64,000 nt of DNA from Streptomyces sp. PKU-EA00015 (GCF_013387495.1 NZ_JABZEE010000038.1:1-64000), one strand, 5' to 3'. Positions 40,087 to 49,447 are shown, counted from the stretch's first letter. Numbers and translations: made by a program. Notes: a model not told the origin generated them from the sequence alone.

Positions 40087-43000
40087 TCAGTAGCTGGGGA
40101 GTCGGCGGGGGCCCAGGTCGGTGCGCGGGGGCGGGGGTGCGAGGCGTACGGACGCGTCGAGCACGGAGAGGCCCTGTGGTGCGACGACGACCGGTTCGAG
40201 TCCGATCGACACCACTTCGGGGTGGTCGTCGACCAGCCGGGAGACCCGCAGCAGCAGCTCCTCGAGCGCGGCGGTGTCGACGGGCGCGGAGCCGCGCCAG
40301 CCGAACAGGAGAGGGGCGGTGCGGATGCTGCGGACCAGCTCGGCGGCGTCGCGGTCGGTGGCGGGGACCAGGCGGTGCGCGGTGTCGCCGAGCAGCTCGG
40401 AGGGCGGGCCCGCGAGTCCGAAGGACAGCACGGCGCCGGCGGCGGGGTCGATGGCGGCGCGCACGACGGTGTCGACCCCGCGCGGGACCATCGCCTGGAC
40501 GACGGGCTGGAGCTCGGCGGGCTTGCCGAGGGAGCCGGTCAACTCCTCGTACGCCTGGCGCAGTTGCGTCTCGTCGGCGAGATCCAGGCGTACGCCGCCG
40601 AGGTCGGCGCGGTGGCGCAGATGGGGGGCGGTGGTCTTGAGGGCGACGGGGTAGCCGAGGCGCCGGGCGGCCTCGACGGCGGAATCCGTGTCCGAGGCGG
40701 GCAGCGCGGGCCGGACGGGGATGCCGTAGCGGGCGAGCAGCTCGTGGGTGTCGGCCTGGCCGAGGGTGAAGCCGCGGGCGTCGCTGTCGTCGCCGAGCAA
40801 CCGCTCGATCTGGGCGGCGGCACCCGTCTCGTCGATGTCGTCGTACTCGGGCACCCTGCCCGGCTCGGCGGCCTGCCGCCGCCACTGGGCGTACCTGACG
40901 GCCTCCGCCAGCGCCCGCACGGCACGCTCCGCGGCGGGATAGGCGGGGATGCGCCGCGTGTCGTCGCCGGGGGCGGATGTACCTGCGGGGCCGTGCGCGG
41001 CCGGGGCGGGGGGGCCCGCCGGGTCGGCTGCGGGCCCCCGCGTGCCGGGGGCGGTTCCGCCGGCCGCAGCATCTGCCGGGTGGCTGCCCGGACCGGGAGC
41101 GCGGGAGGGGGTGTCACTGGGGGCGGGCGCGCCCTGGCCACCGGCCGGGCGGCTGCCCGACCCGTGTGGTGCGTCCGCCGATCGCGTTCCCGGTTCGCCT
41201 GGGGACGCGTGCGCGTCGGCGGAGCCGGGCCCGGAGGAGCCGGACGGCCTGCCCGACACGCGGCCCCGCAGACCGAACCATGACCGGGAGCCGCCGGAGC
41301 GGGACCTCTCGTCGGCCGCACGTCCGCCTTCGGACGGGGATGCGCCCCCGTCCCCGTCCGCGTCCACCGGGACGGAAACCCCCGCTCGCCGCTGCTCCGA
41401 GGCCGGTACGGAGCCACCGCCGGCGCCGGTCGTGCCGGCCTCCGCCGACTGCGAGGCGCCCTCGTCGCCCTCGTCACCCGGGGTGCTCTCGACGCTCCGG
41501 GCCTGCTGGCCCCCCGGCCCCCCGGCGGCAGCGGCAGCCGATGCGGCTCCCGGATCGGGCTGCCGATCGTCCGGCACCGACGCGTCCTCGACGCGGCGGT
41601 CCGCCCGCACCGTCGGGCCACCTGCGCCCGTCTCGGCGGCGGCGGACGGCGGCGGCGCGTACGCGCGGGCGCGGGGGGCCGTGCTCGACGCCGCCGAGAG
41701 CGCGTCCGCCAGCGCGCCCATCTCGACGTGGACCACCGCCACCGGCTTCGCGGGGCTCGTGGCCGCCGCGTCGCGCAGGGCGGCGGCCAGCACCTCGCCG
41801 TCGCCCGACTCCGTGACGCCGTTCTCACCGACCCACGGGATCGCCGTGACGACGACGGCGTCGCACGCCTCGTCCTCCAGCGCCCGGGCCAGCGCCGTCC
41901 GGAAGTCCGCCGGCGTGGCCTCGGTCGTGAGGTCGAGCGGCGGCAGCGGGCGCAGCCCCTCGGTGAGGCAGGCGTCGTACGCGAGGAGCCCGAGAGACTC
42001 CGAGTTGCCGAGGATCGCGACTCTCGGCCCCGCCGGCAGGGGCTGGCCCGCGAGGAGCAGCCCCGCGTCGATCAGCTCGGTCACGGTGTCGACGCGGATC
42101 ACGCCCGCCTGGCGCATCAGCGCGCCGACCGTCGCGTCCGGCATCCGCGTCACCGGCACCGCGTGCCCGGGCGGCGCACTGCCGCTGTGTCGCGCGCCCT
42201 TGACGACGACGACCGGCTTGACCGCCGCCGTGCGCCGGGCGAGCCGGGTGAACTTGCGCGGATTGCCGAGGGACTCGAGGTAGAGCAGGGCGACGTCGGT
42301 GCCCGGGTCCTCGTACCAGTACTGGAGGAAGTCGTTGCCCGAGACGTCCGCGCGGTTGCCGGACGAGATGAACGACGACAGCCCCGCGCCGCGCCGGTGC
42401 AGACCCGAGAGCAGCGCGATGCCGATCGCCCCGGACTGGGTGAACAGACCGATGCGCCCGGGCGCGGGGGACTCGGGGGCGAGGGAGGCGTTGAGCCGGA
42501 CGGTGTCCGCGGTGTTGATGATGCCGAAGGCGTTCGGCCCGATGATCCGCATGCCGTACGAGCGGGCCTGGCGCACCAGTTCGCGCTGGCGCTCCCGGCC
42601 CGCCGCGCCGCTCTCAGCGTATCCGGCGCTCAGGACCACCAGGCCCTGGACGCCGTGCTCGCCGCAGTCGGCGACCACCTCGGTCACCCGCTCGGCGGGG
42701 ACGGCGACGATCGCGAGGTCGACGGGCTCCCCGGCCTCGCCGACCGAGCGGACGGCCGGAACGCCCTCCACCTCGCTGCGCCCCTCGGGGAAGGCGCGGT
42801 TCACCGCGTACACCCGCCCGGTGAAGCCGGCGCCCAGGAGGTTGCGCAGGGTGGTGCGGCCGACGCCGCCGGGCCGGCGGCCCACGCCGATCACCGCGAT
42901 CGAGCCCGGCGCGAGGAGGCGCTGCACGGAACGGGCCTCGGCCCGCTGCTCGCGACCGCGCTGCACGGCGAGCGACTCCTCGGTCGGCTCGAGCTCGAGG

Positions 43001-43539
43001 GTGAGGTGGACGGAGCCGTCCTCGAAGCTGCGCTTCTGGGTGTACCCGGCGTCCCGGAACACCTTGATCATCTTGTTGTTGGCGGGCAGGACCTCGGCCG
43101 CGAACCGCCGGATGCCGCGCTCCCGCGCCACGGCGGCGATGTGCTCCAGCAGGGCGGAGGCGATCCCGCGCCCCTGGTGGGCGTCCTGGACGAGGAAGGC
43201 GACCTCGGCCTCGTCGGCGGGAGCGCTGGCCGGGCGGCCCTGTGCGTTGATCCGGTCGTAGCGGACGGTCGCGACGAACTCGCCCCCGACCGTCATCGCG
43301 AGCCCCACCCGGTCCACGTAGTCGTGGTGGGTGAAACGATGGACGTCCTTGTCGGACAGGCGGGGGTAGGGCGCGAAGAAGCGGTAGTACTTCGACTCGT
43401 CGGAGACCTGCTCGTAGAAGCTGACGAGCCGGTCGGCGTCCTCGGTGGTGATGGGCCTGATGCGCGCGGTGCCACCGTCGCGCAGCACCACGTCTGCTTC
43501 CCAGTGATCGGGGTAGGCGTGCTCCGACGAGGTCTGCAT
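40087..43539 (-). CDS. Pat-type GNAT acetyltransferase fused to acyl-CoA synthetase-like domains
   Basis: 1150 residues from ATG 43539 (MQTSSEHAYPDHWEAD). An N-terminal GNAT domain (about 15-190) has the acetyl-CoA loop QGRGIASALLEHI. A CoA-binding/succinyl-CoA-ligase-like pair follows (about 210-560; IGVGRRPGGVGRTTL, GPNAFGIIN, FTQSGAIGIALL, ISSGNRADVSGND). Residues about 620-858 are a low-complexity Pro/Ala/Gly/Ser insert. An ATP-grasp domain ends the protein (about 890-1140; RYGIPVRP, YPVALKTTAP, LGGVRLDL). This is the Streptomyces layout of protein lysine acetyltransferases that silence acetyl-CoA synthetase, with GNAT first. The long insert is unusual. Divergent from ptsH. Confidence 0.88.
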   Translation of the reverse strand: MQTSSEHAYPDHWEADVVLRDGGTARIRPITTEDADRLVSFYEQVSDESKYYRFFAPYPRLSDKDVHRFTHHDYVDRVGLAMTVGGEFVATVRYDRINAQGRPASAPADEAEVAFLVQDAHQGRGIASALLEHIAAVARERGIRRFAAEVLPANNKMIKVFRDAGYTQKRSFEDGSVHLTLELEPTEESLAVQRGREQRAEARSVQRLLAPGSIAVIGVGRRPGGVGRTTLRNLLGAGFTGRVYAVNRAFPEGRSEVEGVPAVRSVGEAGEPVDLAIVAVPAERVTEVVADCGEHGVQGLVVLSAGYAESGAAGRERQRELVRQARSYGMRIIGPNAFGIINTADTVRLNASLAPESPAPGRIGLFTQSGAIGIALLSGLHRRGAGLSSFISSGNRADVSGNDFLQYWYEDPGTDVALLYLESLGNPRKFTRLARRTAAVKPVVVVKGARHSGSAPPGHAVPVTRMPDATVGALMRQAGVIRVDTVTELIDAGLLLAGQPLPAGPRVAILGNSESLGLLAYDACLTEGLRPLPPLDLTTEATPADFRTALARALEDEACDAVVVTAIPWVGENGVTESGDGEVLAAALRDAAATSPAKPVAVVHVEMGALADALSAASSTAPRARAYAPPPSAAAETGAGGPTVRADRRVEDASVPDDRQPDPGAASAAAAAGGPGGQQARSVESTPGDEGDEGASQSAEAGTTGAGGGSVPASEQRRAGVSVPVDADGDGGASPSEGGRAADERSRSGGSRSWFGLRGRVSGRPSGSSGPGSADAHASPGEPGTRSADAPHGSGSRPAGGQGAPAPSDTPSRAPGPGSHPADAAAGGTAPGTRGPAADPAGPPAPAAHGPAGTSAPGDDTRRIPAYPAAERAVRALAEAVRYAQWRRQAAEPGRVPEYDDIDETGAAAQIERLLGDDSDARGFTLGQADTHELLARYGIPVRPALPASDTDSAVEAARRLGYPVALKTTAPHLRHRADLGGVRLDLADETQLRQAYEELTGSLGKPAELQPVVQAMVPRGVDTVVRAAIDPAAGAVLSFGLAGPPSELLGDTAHRLVPATDRDAAELVRSIRTAPLLFGWRGSAPVDTAALEELLLRVSRLVDDHPEVVSIGLEPVVVAPQGLSVLDASVRLAPPPPRTDLGPRRLPSY

Positions 43540-43703
43540 GGGCCAAGCGTACGGCCCAGTCACGGGTCGCGTGGGTGGTTGTGGACGGGCACGCTGAGAG
43601 GGCTCCGCGGGGCCCGTGACCACCATCCGGACGCCGACGGAAGCACGTCGGAGCGCATGAGAGACTGGTCTAGACAACCCGTTGAGACTTGAAGGGCAAC
43701 ACC

Positions 43704-43985
43704 ATGGCTGAGCGTCGCGTCAATGTCGGCTGGGCCGAGGGCCTTCACGCCCGCCCCGCTTCCATCTTCGTTCGTGCCGCGACGGCCGCCGGCGTTCCGG
43801 TGACGATCGCCAAGGCCGATGGCAACCCCGTCAACGCCGCCTCCATGCTGGCCGTGCTGGGCCTCGGCGCGCAGGGCGGCGAGGAGATCGTGCTGGCTTC
43901 CGACGCGGACGGCGCCGACGCCGCGCTGGACCGTCTGGCCAAGCTTGTGGCCGAGGGCCTCGACGAGCTGCCCGAGACGGTCTGA
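43704..43985 (+). CDS. ptsH: HPr phosphocarrier protein
   Basis: 93 residues from ATG 43704, with AAGGG about 8 bases upstream. It relays phosphate from enzyme I to sugar-specific EIIA of the phosphotransferase system. H15 sits in the canonical GLHARPAS. The region around the regulatory serine reads NAASMLAVLGLGA, so the serine is conserved in place. Enzyme I is not encoded nearby. Confidence 0.93.
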   Translation: MAERRVNVGWAEGLHARPASIFVRAATAAGVPVTIAKADGNPVNAASMLAVLGLGAQGGEEIVLASDADGADAALDRLAKLVAEGLDELPETV

Positions 43986-44044
43986 CCCTCCGACGCGATT
44001 CCGGCTCTCCGGCCCGTCCGGCCGAGCGCGCGAGAACCACGGCG

Positions 44045-44081
44045 AAGCCGCGGCGTTCCACGACTGAGGAACCCGCGGCTT
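44045..44081 (+). terminator. Terminator hairpin after ptsH
   Basis: AAGCCGCGG (44045-44053) pairs with CCGCGGCTT (44073-44081), with an inner GTTCC/GGAAC stem. It is followed by TTATCC, a weak U-rich end. Confidence 0.7.
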
Positions 44082-44183
44082 TATCCGTTCCCGTTCCGTC
44101 CCGGCACAAATGAATTCTGGCGGGCCAAAAACAGGGCCCCGAGAAGACTCTCGAATAAACCCTTCTTGTATACGGCTCGATTG

Positions 44184-44861
44184 TTAATTTCGGACGCTCG
44201 CAATGTTTACGGAATGTTGCGAAGTCCTCACCCGGTCCGGGCGTCGCAGCCGGTGCGCGGCCGCCGCCCTTTCCACGTGGAGGGCCGTGAGCGCCCGGGC
44301 CCTTTCCACGTCTCCGCGCGCCACCGCGTCAACGATCGCGCCGTGCTCGGCCCAGGACTCGACGGGCACGGCCGGCTGGTCGACGGCGTACATCCAGGCG
44401 ATCTTGTGCCGCAGCTGGGTCAGCAGGGCCGTCAGCCCCGGGCTGCCGCAGGCCTGCGCGAGCGTCTCGTGGAACCAGGCGCCCAGGGAGCGCAGGTCCT
44501 CGCCCTGCCCGCGGCGTGCTCTCTCCTGACCCAGCCTCACCAGGCCGCGCAGCACCTTGAGATGGGCCTCGGTGCGCCGCTGGGCGGCACGCGCGGCACC
44601 GAGCGGCTCCAGCAGCATGCGGATCTCCAGCAGGTCGGCCGCCTCCTGCTCGGTGGGCTCGGCGACGTGCGCGCCGGCGTGGCGGCGGGTGACGACGAAG
44701 CCCTCCGACTCCAGGGTCCGCAGGGCCTCGCGGACCGGGACGCGGGAGACCCCGTAGCGGCGCGCGAGGTTCTCCTCGGTGAGCCGGCTGCCCCGCTCGA
44801 ATACACCGGAGACGATGTCGTCGCGGATCGCTGTGCATACAGAGTGCGCGGGAATGCGCAT
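44184..44861 (-). CDS. GntR-family transcriptional regulator (FadR/FCD subgroup)
   Basis: 225 residues from ATG 44861. The winged helix covers about 5-70 (IRDDIVSGVFERGSRLTEENLARRYGVSRVPVREALRTLESEGFV read in parts), followed by an FCD all-helical effector domain with metal-type residues (the D-x-x-F/H pattern LGAWFHETLAQACGS and a late H in WAEHGAIVDAV). It probably represses a catabolic gene set and responds to a small acid. The target is not adjacent. A GTATAC element, a common FadR-type half-site, lies at 44168-44173. Confidence 0.9.
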   Translation of the reverse strand: MRIPAHSVCTAIRDDIVSGVFERGSRLTEENLARRYGVSRVPVREALRTLESEGFVVTRRHAGAHVAEPTEQEAADLLEIRMLLEPLGAARAAQRRTEAHLKVLRGLVRLGQERARRGQGEDLRSLGAWFHETLAQACGSPGLTALLTQLRHKIAWMYAVDQPAVPVESWAEHGAIVDAVARGDVERARALTALHVERAAAAHRLRRPDRVRTSQHSVNIASVRN

Positions 44862-45455
44862 GTCCGAACCTCCGCCTTGATCCGCGCGAAACGCAGCCGA
44901 TTGACTCGTGTCCGGTGACTCTATTCCAGTCCACGGGATTTTCCGATGGCCGACCGGAATCCATGGATATCTTTTGGCCGGAAACGACGTATTGGATCGC
45001 CGCCTCTCGCGTCGCCGGACCGGGGAGGCGGCAGGCTCCCCACGACGGCTGCGGCAGGGTCCGCCGGACCTCGGGCCGTCTCCGGCGGTCCCGCGGACCG
45101 CGCCCCACCGCGGATCGCGCTGCGGCTACCGGAGGTAGCATCCGGCCGGCCGCCCGCGGTGCGAGACGCCGGCCGTCGCATACAACCGGGGCCCCACGGC
45201 TCGCATCCGGCCACGGGGCCGACGGACGACCGCGGTACAGCCGCCCCGGCAGCGCCGGAAACCGGCCGTCGTACACAACCGGGGCCACCAGGGCCGACCG
45301 GGCCGGCGGGACTGGCCTCGCGGTCGGGACGAGCGGTGCCGGACGCCGAGCGCAGTCGGCGGCAGGGGCGTCCGCCGAGCGGTACGCCGCGTACAGCCGA
45401 ACGCACCGGCGGCGGACGGGGAGGCTGCCGGGCGCCCGAGGCTCTGTCACGGAAG
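44862..45455. other. Gene-free interval with an imperfect direct repeat
   Basis: No coding region is supported on either strand. A 24-bp unit containing ACAACCGGGGCC occurs near 45169 and again near 45264 with few differences. The interval must carry the gntR promoter at its left end. Confidence 0.5.
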
Positions 45456-45491
45456 CGCGAAGACCCCCGGCGTACGCCGGGGGTCTTCGCG
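45456..45491 (-). terminator. 36-bp perfect palindrome after M23 peptidase
   Basis: Two 18-nt arms around GT/AC are exact reverse complements (45456-45473 and 45474-45491). It lies 12 bp beyond the peptidase stop on the minus strand. Confidence 0.85.
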
Positions 45492-45502
45492 AGGACGTCG
45501 GG

Positions 45503-46282
45503 TCAGACGCTGACGCCGCGGGCGCGCAGATACGCGACCGGGTTCATGTCGGAGCCGTACTCCGGCGAGGTCCGGGCCTCGAAGTGGAGGTGCGGGCCGG
45601 TCGAGTTGCCGGTCGAGCCCGAGAGGCCGATCTGCTGGCCGGGCATCACCCGCTGGCCGACCGAGACGTTGATCGACGACAGGTGGCCGTACTGGGTGTA
45701 CGTGCCGTCGTTCATGCGCAGGACGATGTTGTTGCCGTACGCGCCGCCCCAGCCGGCTTCGACGACGGTGCCGGCGCCCACGGCCACGACCGACGTGCCG
45801 GAGGCGGCGCGGAAGTCGACGCCGGAGTGGCTGCCGGAGGACCACAGGGACCCGCCGGCCTGGTAACCGGTGGTCACGAACGAGCCGGCGACCGGCAGCC
45901 GGAAGGAGTTCAGGCGGCGGCGCTCGGCCTCACGGGCGGCGCGCTCCTTGGCCTCGCGGGCCTCCTTCGCGCGCGCCTCGGCCTTGCGCTTCGCCTCGGC
46001 CTCGGCCTTCGCCTTCGCCCGGGCCTTGGCGGCCGCCTCGGCGGCCTCCTGCTTCTGGGCGGCGGCCTGGTCGGCGATCTCGTCGGCGATGGACCCCATG
46101 GAGACGATCTGGGTGAGGCCGGTGTCCTCGACCGAGGGCTCCGCGTCGGCGGCGAGCGCCGGGGAGGCGAGGCTTCCGATGACGCCGGTGGTGGCCAGAG
46201 TCGCGACGCCGGCGATGTTCCGGCTCCTGCGCGTCAGACGGCTCGGGGCACGGTGCTTCCCGGTGGCACGGGTGAACGCCAT
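45503..46282 (-). CDS. Secreted M23 family metallopeptidase (LytM-like)
   Basis: 259 residues from ATG 46282. A signal peptide with a long basic n-region ends near A44 (SPALA-AD). A coiled-coil of Ala/Lys/Glu/Arg repeats (about 66-125) precedes the M23 domain (128-259) with zinc ligands H152 and D156 (SHSGVDF) and H233 (HLHF), plus H200 and H231. It cleaves peptidoglycan cross-bridges outside the cell. The 5' leader carries a c-di-AMP riboswitch, so expression is expected to fall when c-di-AMP is high. A strong palindromic terminator follows. Confidence 0.93.
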   Translation of the reverse strand: MAFTRATGKHRAPSRLTRRSRNIAGVATLATTGVIGSLASPALAADAEPSVEDTGLTQIVSMGSIADEIADQAAAQKQEAAEAAAKARAKAKAEAEAKRKAEARAKEAREAKERAAREAERRRLNSFRLPVAGSFVTTGYQAGGSLWSSGSHSGVDFRAASGTSVVAVGAGTVVEAGWGGAYGNNIVLRMNDGTYTQYGHLSSINVSVGQRVMPGQQIGLSGSTGNSTGPHLHFEARTSPEYGSDMNPVAYLRARGVSV

Positions 46283-46308
46283 GAAAAGGCTGGTCCTTTC
46301 CTTCCTTC

Positions 46309-46450
46309 TCGCCTACCGGGTTAGCTGACGGGTTCGGAGCAGGAAGGTCTCCTACGGGCCCCTCCGCGCGGGCGAAGGCGTCCGATTCACCCCAGGGGAC
46401 TGGGTCCCCGGCTCCCCGGGCTCGCGCCTGAAGGGGACTCGGCGATGACT
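46309..46450 (-). promoter_or_regulatory. c-di-AMP (ydaO-yuaA) riboswitch
   Basis: Read on the minus strand, the leader contains CGCCGAGTCCCC, GGGGTGAATC, GTAGGAGACCTTCC, CCGAACCC, AGCTAACCCGGTAGGCG in the right order and spacing for the ydaO-yuaA class. This RNA binds c-di-AMP and turns expression off. It stands about 30 nt upstream of the M23 peptidase start, as known for cell-wall hydrolases (rpfA, NlpC/P60, M23) in Streptomyces. A TTGGTG-N18-TAGCGT promoter may lie about 40 nt upstream of it. Confidence 0.92.
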
Positions 46451-46595
46451 GTCCGATGCCGCGGGTGCGGCGTGATCCAGGCGGACAGCCGGACCGACGC
46501 TAGGCAGTTCATCCGCCGATCACCAAACAGACAGCCCCTTTTGTAGCGCATGCCACAGGGCAGACAGGCCACCTCCCCAACAAACCGGGCATAGC

Positions 46596-46633
46596 ACGGA
46601 ACCCCGGCATACAACTCGAAGCCGGGGTTCCGT
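46596..46633. terminator. Hairpin terminator downstream of M16 operon
   Basis: ACGGAACCCCGGC (46596-46608) pairs perfectly with GCCGGGGTTCCGT (46621-46633) over a 12-nt loop. It lies between the M16 operon end and the riboswitch promoter, and can work in both directions. Confidence 0.8.
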
Positions 46634-46685
46634 TTGGATGCATCGCACCCGTTCTGCGCGTCTTCTCCTGATGCGCGGCCTTCGA

Positions 46686-48074
46686 TCAGCCCGTGACGAC
46701 GGTCACTTCACCGATCCCGAGCGCCCTGACCGGGGCCTCGATCTGCGCCGCGTCGCCGACCAGCACCGTGACCAGACGGTCCACGGGGAACGCGCTGACC
46801 GCCGCCGCGGTCGCCTCCACCGTGCCCGTCTCGGCCAGGCGGGCGTACAACTGCGCCTGGTAGTCGTCCGGGAGGTGCTGCTCGACCTGGTCGGCGAGCG
46901 TGGCCGCGACCGACGCCGCGGTCTCGTACTTCAGGGGGGCGACGCCGACCAGGTTCTGCACGGCGACGTCGCGCTCGGCGTCGGTGAGCCCCTCCGCCGC
47001 CAGCGTGCGCAGCACCGTCCACAGGTCCTCCAGCGCGGGGCCGGTGTTCGGCGTGTCCACGGAGCCGCTGATGGCCAGCATCGAGGCGCCCGAGCCGTCC
47101 GGGGCGGACAACAGCACCTGGCCGAAGGCCCGTACGCCGTAGGTGTAGCCCTTCTCCTCGCGCAGGACGCGGTCGAGCCGGGAGGTCAGCGTGCCGCCCA
47201 GGCAGTACGTGCCGAGCACCTGGGCGGGCCAGACGCTGTCGTGGCGGTCGGGGCCGGTACGGCCGATCAGCAACTGCGTCTGCACGGCGCCGGGGCGGTC
47301 GACGATGAACACCCGGCCGGTGTCGTCGGCCGTGATGGCCGGCACGGGCCGGGTGGCCGCCTTGTCGCCCGTCCAGGCCCCGAGGGTCTCGGCGAGGACG
47401 GCGTCCACATCGATCCCGGAGAGGTCGCCGACGATCACGACGGTCGACGTGGACGGCCGAACGTGCGCCTCGTAGAAGGCCCGTACGGCCGCGGAGTCGA
47501 TCCTCGCCACCGTCTCCTCGGTGCCCTGGCGCGGCCGGGACACGCGCAGGGACGACGGGAAGAGCTCCTTGGAGAGCTGCTTGGCCGCGCGGCGGGCCGG
47601 GTTGGCCATCTCGTGCGGGATCTCGTCGAGGCGGTTGCGGACGAGCCGGTCGACCTCGCCCGCCGCGAAGGCGGGGGCGCGCAGGGCGTCGGCGAGCAGA
47701 CCGAGCCCCTTGGGCAGCCGGGAGGCGGGGACCTCCAGCGAGACGCGGACACCGGGGTGGTCGGCGAGCGAGTCGAGCGTGGCGCCGCAGCGCTCCAGCT
47801 CGGCGGCGAAGTCCTCGGCGCTGTGCTTGTCGGTGCCCTCCGAGAAGGCACGGGCCATGATCGTGGCGACGCCGTCGAGGCCCTCGGGCTCCGCCTCCAG
47901 GGGCGCGCCGAGGAGGATCTCCACGGCGACGACCTTCTGGCCGGGGCGGTCGCAGCGCAGCACGGTCAGCCCGTTGTCCAGGGTGCCGCGCTCGGGGGCC
48001 GGGAAGGCCCAGGGCCGGGCGGTGCCGGGGGTGGGCTGCGGGTGGAAGTCCATGGTCACGGCAGCGTCGCTCAC
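46686..48074 (-). CDS. M16 family peptidase-like protein, catalytically degenerate subunit
   Basis: 462 residues from GTG 48074, overlapping the upstream stop (GTGA). It has the two-domain M16 fold with NGLTVLRCDRPGQKVVAVEILL at the start, but the HxxEH zinc motif is absent: the corresponding stretch reads GVATIMARAFSEGT. The C-terminal half keeps the R/Y region (REEKGYTYGVRAF). Such inactive partners form heterodimers with an active M16 subunit, as in mitochondrial processing peptidase. The active partner is the gene immediately upstream. Confidence 0.88.
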   Translation of the reverse strand: MSDAAVTMDFHPQPTPGTARPWAFPAPERGTLDNGLTVLRCDRPGQKVVAVEILLGAPLEAEPEGLDGVATIMARAFSEGTDKHSAEDFAAELERCGATLDSLADHPGVRVSLEVPASRLPKGLGLLADALRAPAFAAGEVDRLVRNRLDEIPHEMANPARRAAKQLSKELFPSSLRVSRPRQGTEETVARIDSAAVRAFYEAHVRPSTSTVVIVGDLSGIDVDAVLAETLGAWTGDKAATRPVPAITADDTGRVFIVDRPGAVQTQLLIGRTGPDRHDSVWPAQVLGTYCLGGTLTSRLDRVLREEKGYTYGVRAFGQVLLSAPDGSGASMLAISGSVDTPNTGPALEDLWTVLRTLAAEGLTDAERDVAVQNLVGVAPLKYETAASVAATLADQVEQHLPDDYQAQLYARLAETGTVEATAAAVSAFPVDRLVTVLVGDAAQIEAPVRALGIGEVTVVTG

Positions 48075-49447
48075 TGGTCCGCCCCCTTGTGCTCGTCGTT
48101 CTCGTCGGCCGCCGCGGCCTCGTCGCTGATGTCGCTGTCGTCGGCGGAGATGGGCTCGTAGACCAGGACGGCCCTGTTGCGCGGGTGCAGCCTGGCCTCG
48201 GCGACCGCCTGCACCTCCTCGGCGGTGACGTCGAGGACGCGCTGCACGGCGGTCAGCGCCAGCTGCGGGTCGCCGAACAGGACGGCGAAACGGCACAGTT
48301 CGTCGGCACGGCCGGCAACGGTGCCGAGCCGGTCGAGCCATTCGCGCTCGAGCTGGGCCTGGGCGCGCTCCATCTCCTCGGGCGTCGGGCCCTCGGCCGC
48401 GAACCGCGCGAGCTCCTCGTCGACGGCGGCCTCGATCTGCGGGACCTCGACGCCGCCGGACGTCTTGACGTCCAGCCAGCCGAGCGACGGGGCACCGGCC
48501 AGGCGCAGCAGCCCGAACCCGGCGGCGACGGCCGTCTGGTCGCGGCGCACCAGGCGGTTGTGCAGCCGCGAGGACTCGCCGCCGCCGAGGACGGTGAGCG
48601 CCAGGTCGGCGGCGTCGCACTCGCGGGTGCCGTCGTGCGGGAGGCGGTAGGCGGCCATCAGGGCGCGGGCGGGGACCTCCTCGACGATCTCCTCGCGCAG
48701 CTGCTCGCCGATGACGTCCGGCAGGGAGCCGTCGCGCGGGGGCTGCTTGCCGTCGTGGGACGGGATGGAGCCGAAGTACTTCTCGATCCATGCGAGCGTC
48801 TGCTGCGGATCGATGTCACCGACGACCGACAGCACCGCGTTGTTCGGCGCGTAGTAGGTGCGGAAGAAGGTGCGGGCGTCCTCGAGGGTCGCCGCGTCGA
48901 GGTCGGCCATCGAGCCGATCGGCGTGTGGTGGTACGGGTGGCCCTCGGGGTAGGCGAGGCCGGTCAGCCTCTCGAACGCCGTGCCGTACGGCACGTTGTC
49001 GTAGCGCTGACGGCGCTCGTTCTTGACGACGTCGCGCTGGTTCTCCATCGACTCGTCGTCGAGCGCGGCCAGCAGCGAGCCCATGCGGTCGGCCTCCAGC
49101 CAGAGCGCCAGCTCCAGCTGGTGGGCGGGCATGGTCTCGAAGTAGTTGGTGCGCTCGAAGCTGGTCGTGCCGTTCAGCGAGCCGCCGGCGCCCTGGACGA
49201 GCTCGAAGTGGCCGTTCCCCTTCACCTGGCCCGAGCCCTGGAACATGAGGTGCTCGAAGAGGTGGGCGAGTCCTGTACGGCCCTTGACCTCGTGACGGGA
49301 GCCGACGTCGTACCAGAGGCAGACCGCGGCGACCGGGGTCAGGTGGTCCTCCGAGAGCACGACGCGCAGGCCGTTGGCCAGGCGGTGCTCGGTCGCTGTC
49401 AGGCCGCCGGAGTCGGCCTGAGCTGTGGCCGTGTGACCCATGGGCAT
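48071..49447 (-). CDS. M16 family zinc peptidase, active subunit
   Basis: 458 residues from ATG 49447, with GAAGGGA 6 bases upstream; ATG 49441 is an alternative. The inverted zinc motif HLFEH is present (GRTGLAHLFEHLMFQG), with the third ligand glutamate expected in the DVVKNERRQR helix about 75 residues later. The end is acidic and disordered. No signal peptide is seen, so it is cytosolic or exported by an unknown route. It is coupled to the inactive M16 gene by GTGA overlap. Substrates are probably short peptides. Confidence 0.9.
   Translation of the reverse strand: MPMGHTATAQADSGGLTATEHRLANGLRVVLSEDHLTPVAAVCLWYDVGSRHEVKGRTGLAHLFEHLMFQGSGQVKGNGHFELVQGAGGSLNGTTSFERTNYFETMPAHQLELALWLEADRMGSLLAALDDESMENQRDVVKNERRQRYDNVPYGTAFERLTGLAYPEGHPYHHTPIGSMADLDAATLEDARTFFRTYYAPNNAVLSVVGDIDPQQTLAWIEKYFGSIPSHDGKQPPRDGSLPDVIGEQLREEIVEEVPARALMAAYRLPHDGTRECDAADLALTVLGGGESSRLHNRLVRRDQTAVAAGFGLLRLAGAPSLGWLDVKTSGGVEVPQIEAAVDEELARFAAEGPTPEEMERAQAQLEREWLDRLGTVAGRADELCRFAVLFGDPQLALTAVQRVLDVTAEEVQAVAEARLHPRNRAVLVYEPISADDSDISDEAAAADENDEHKGADQ

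Noticed and set aside
45169..45290. CRISPR array suggested by the repeated ACAACCGGGGCC unit
   Set aside because: Only two imperfect copies, no regular spacers and no cas genes nearby.
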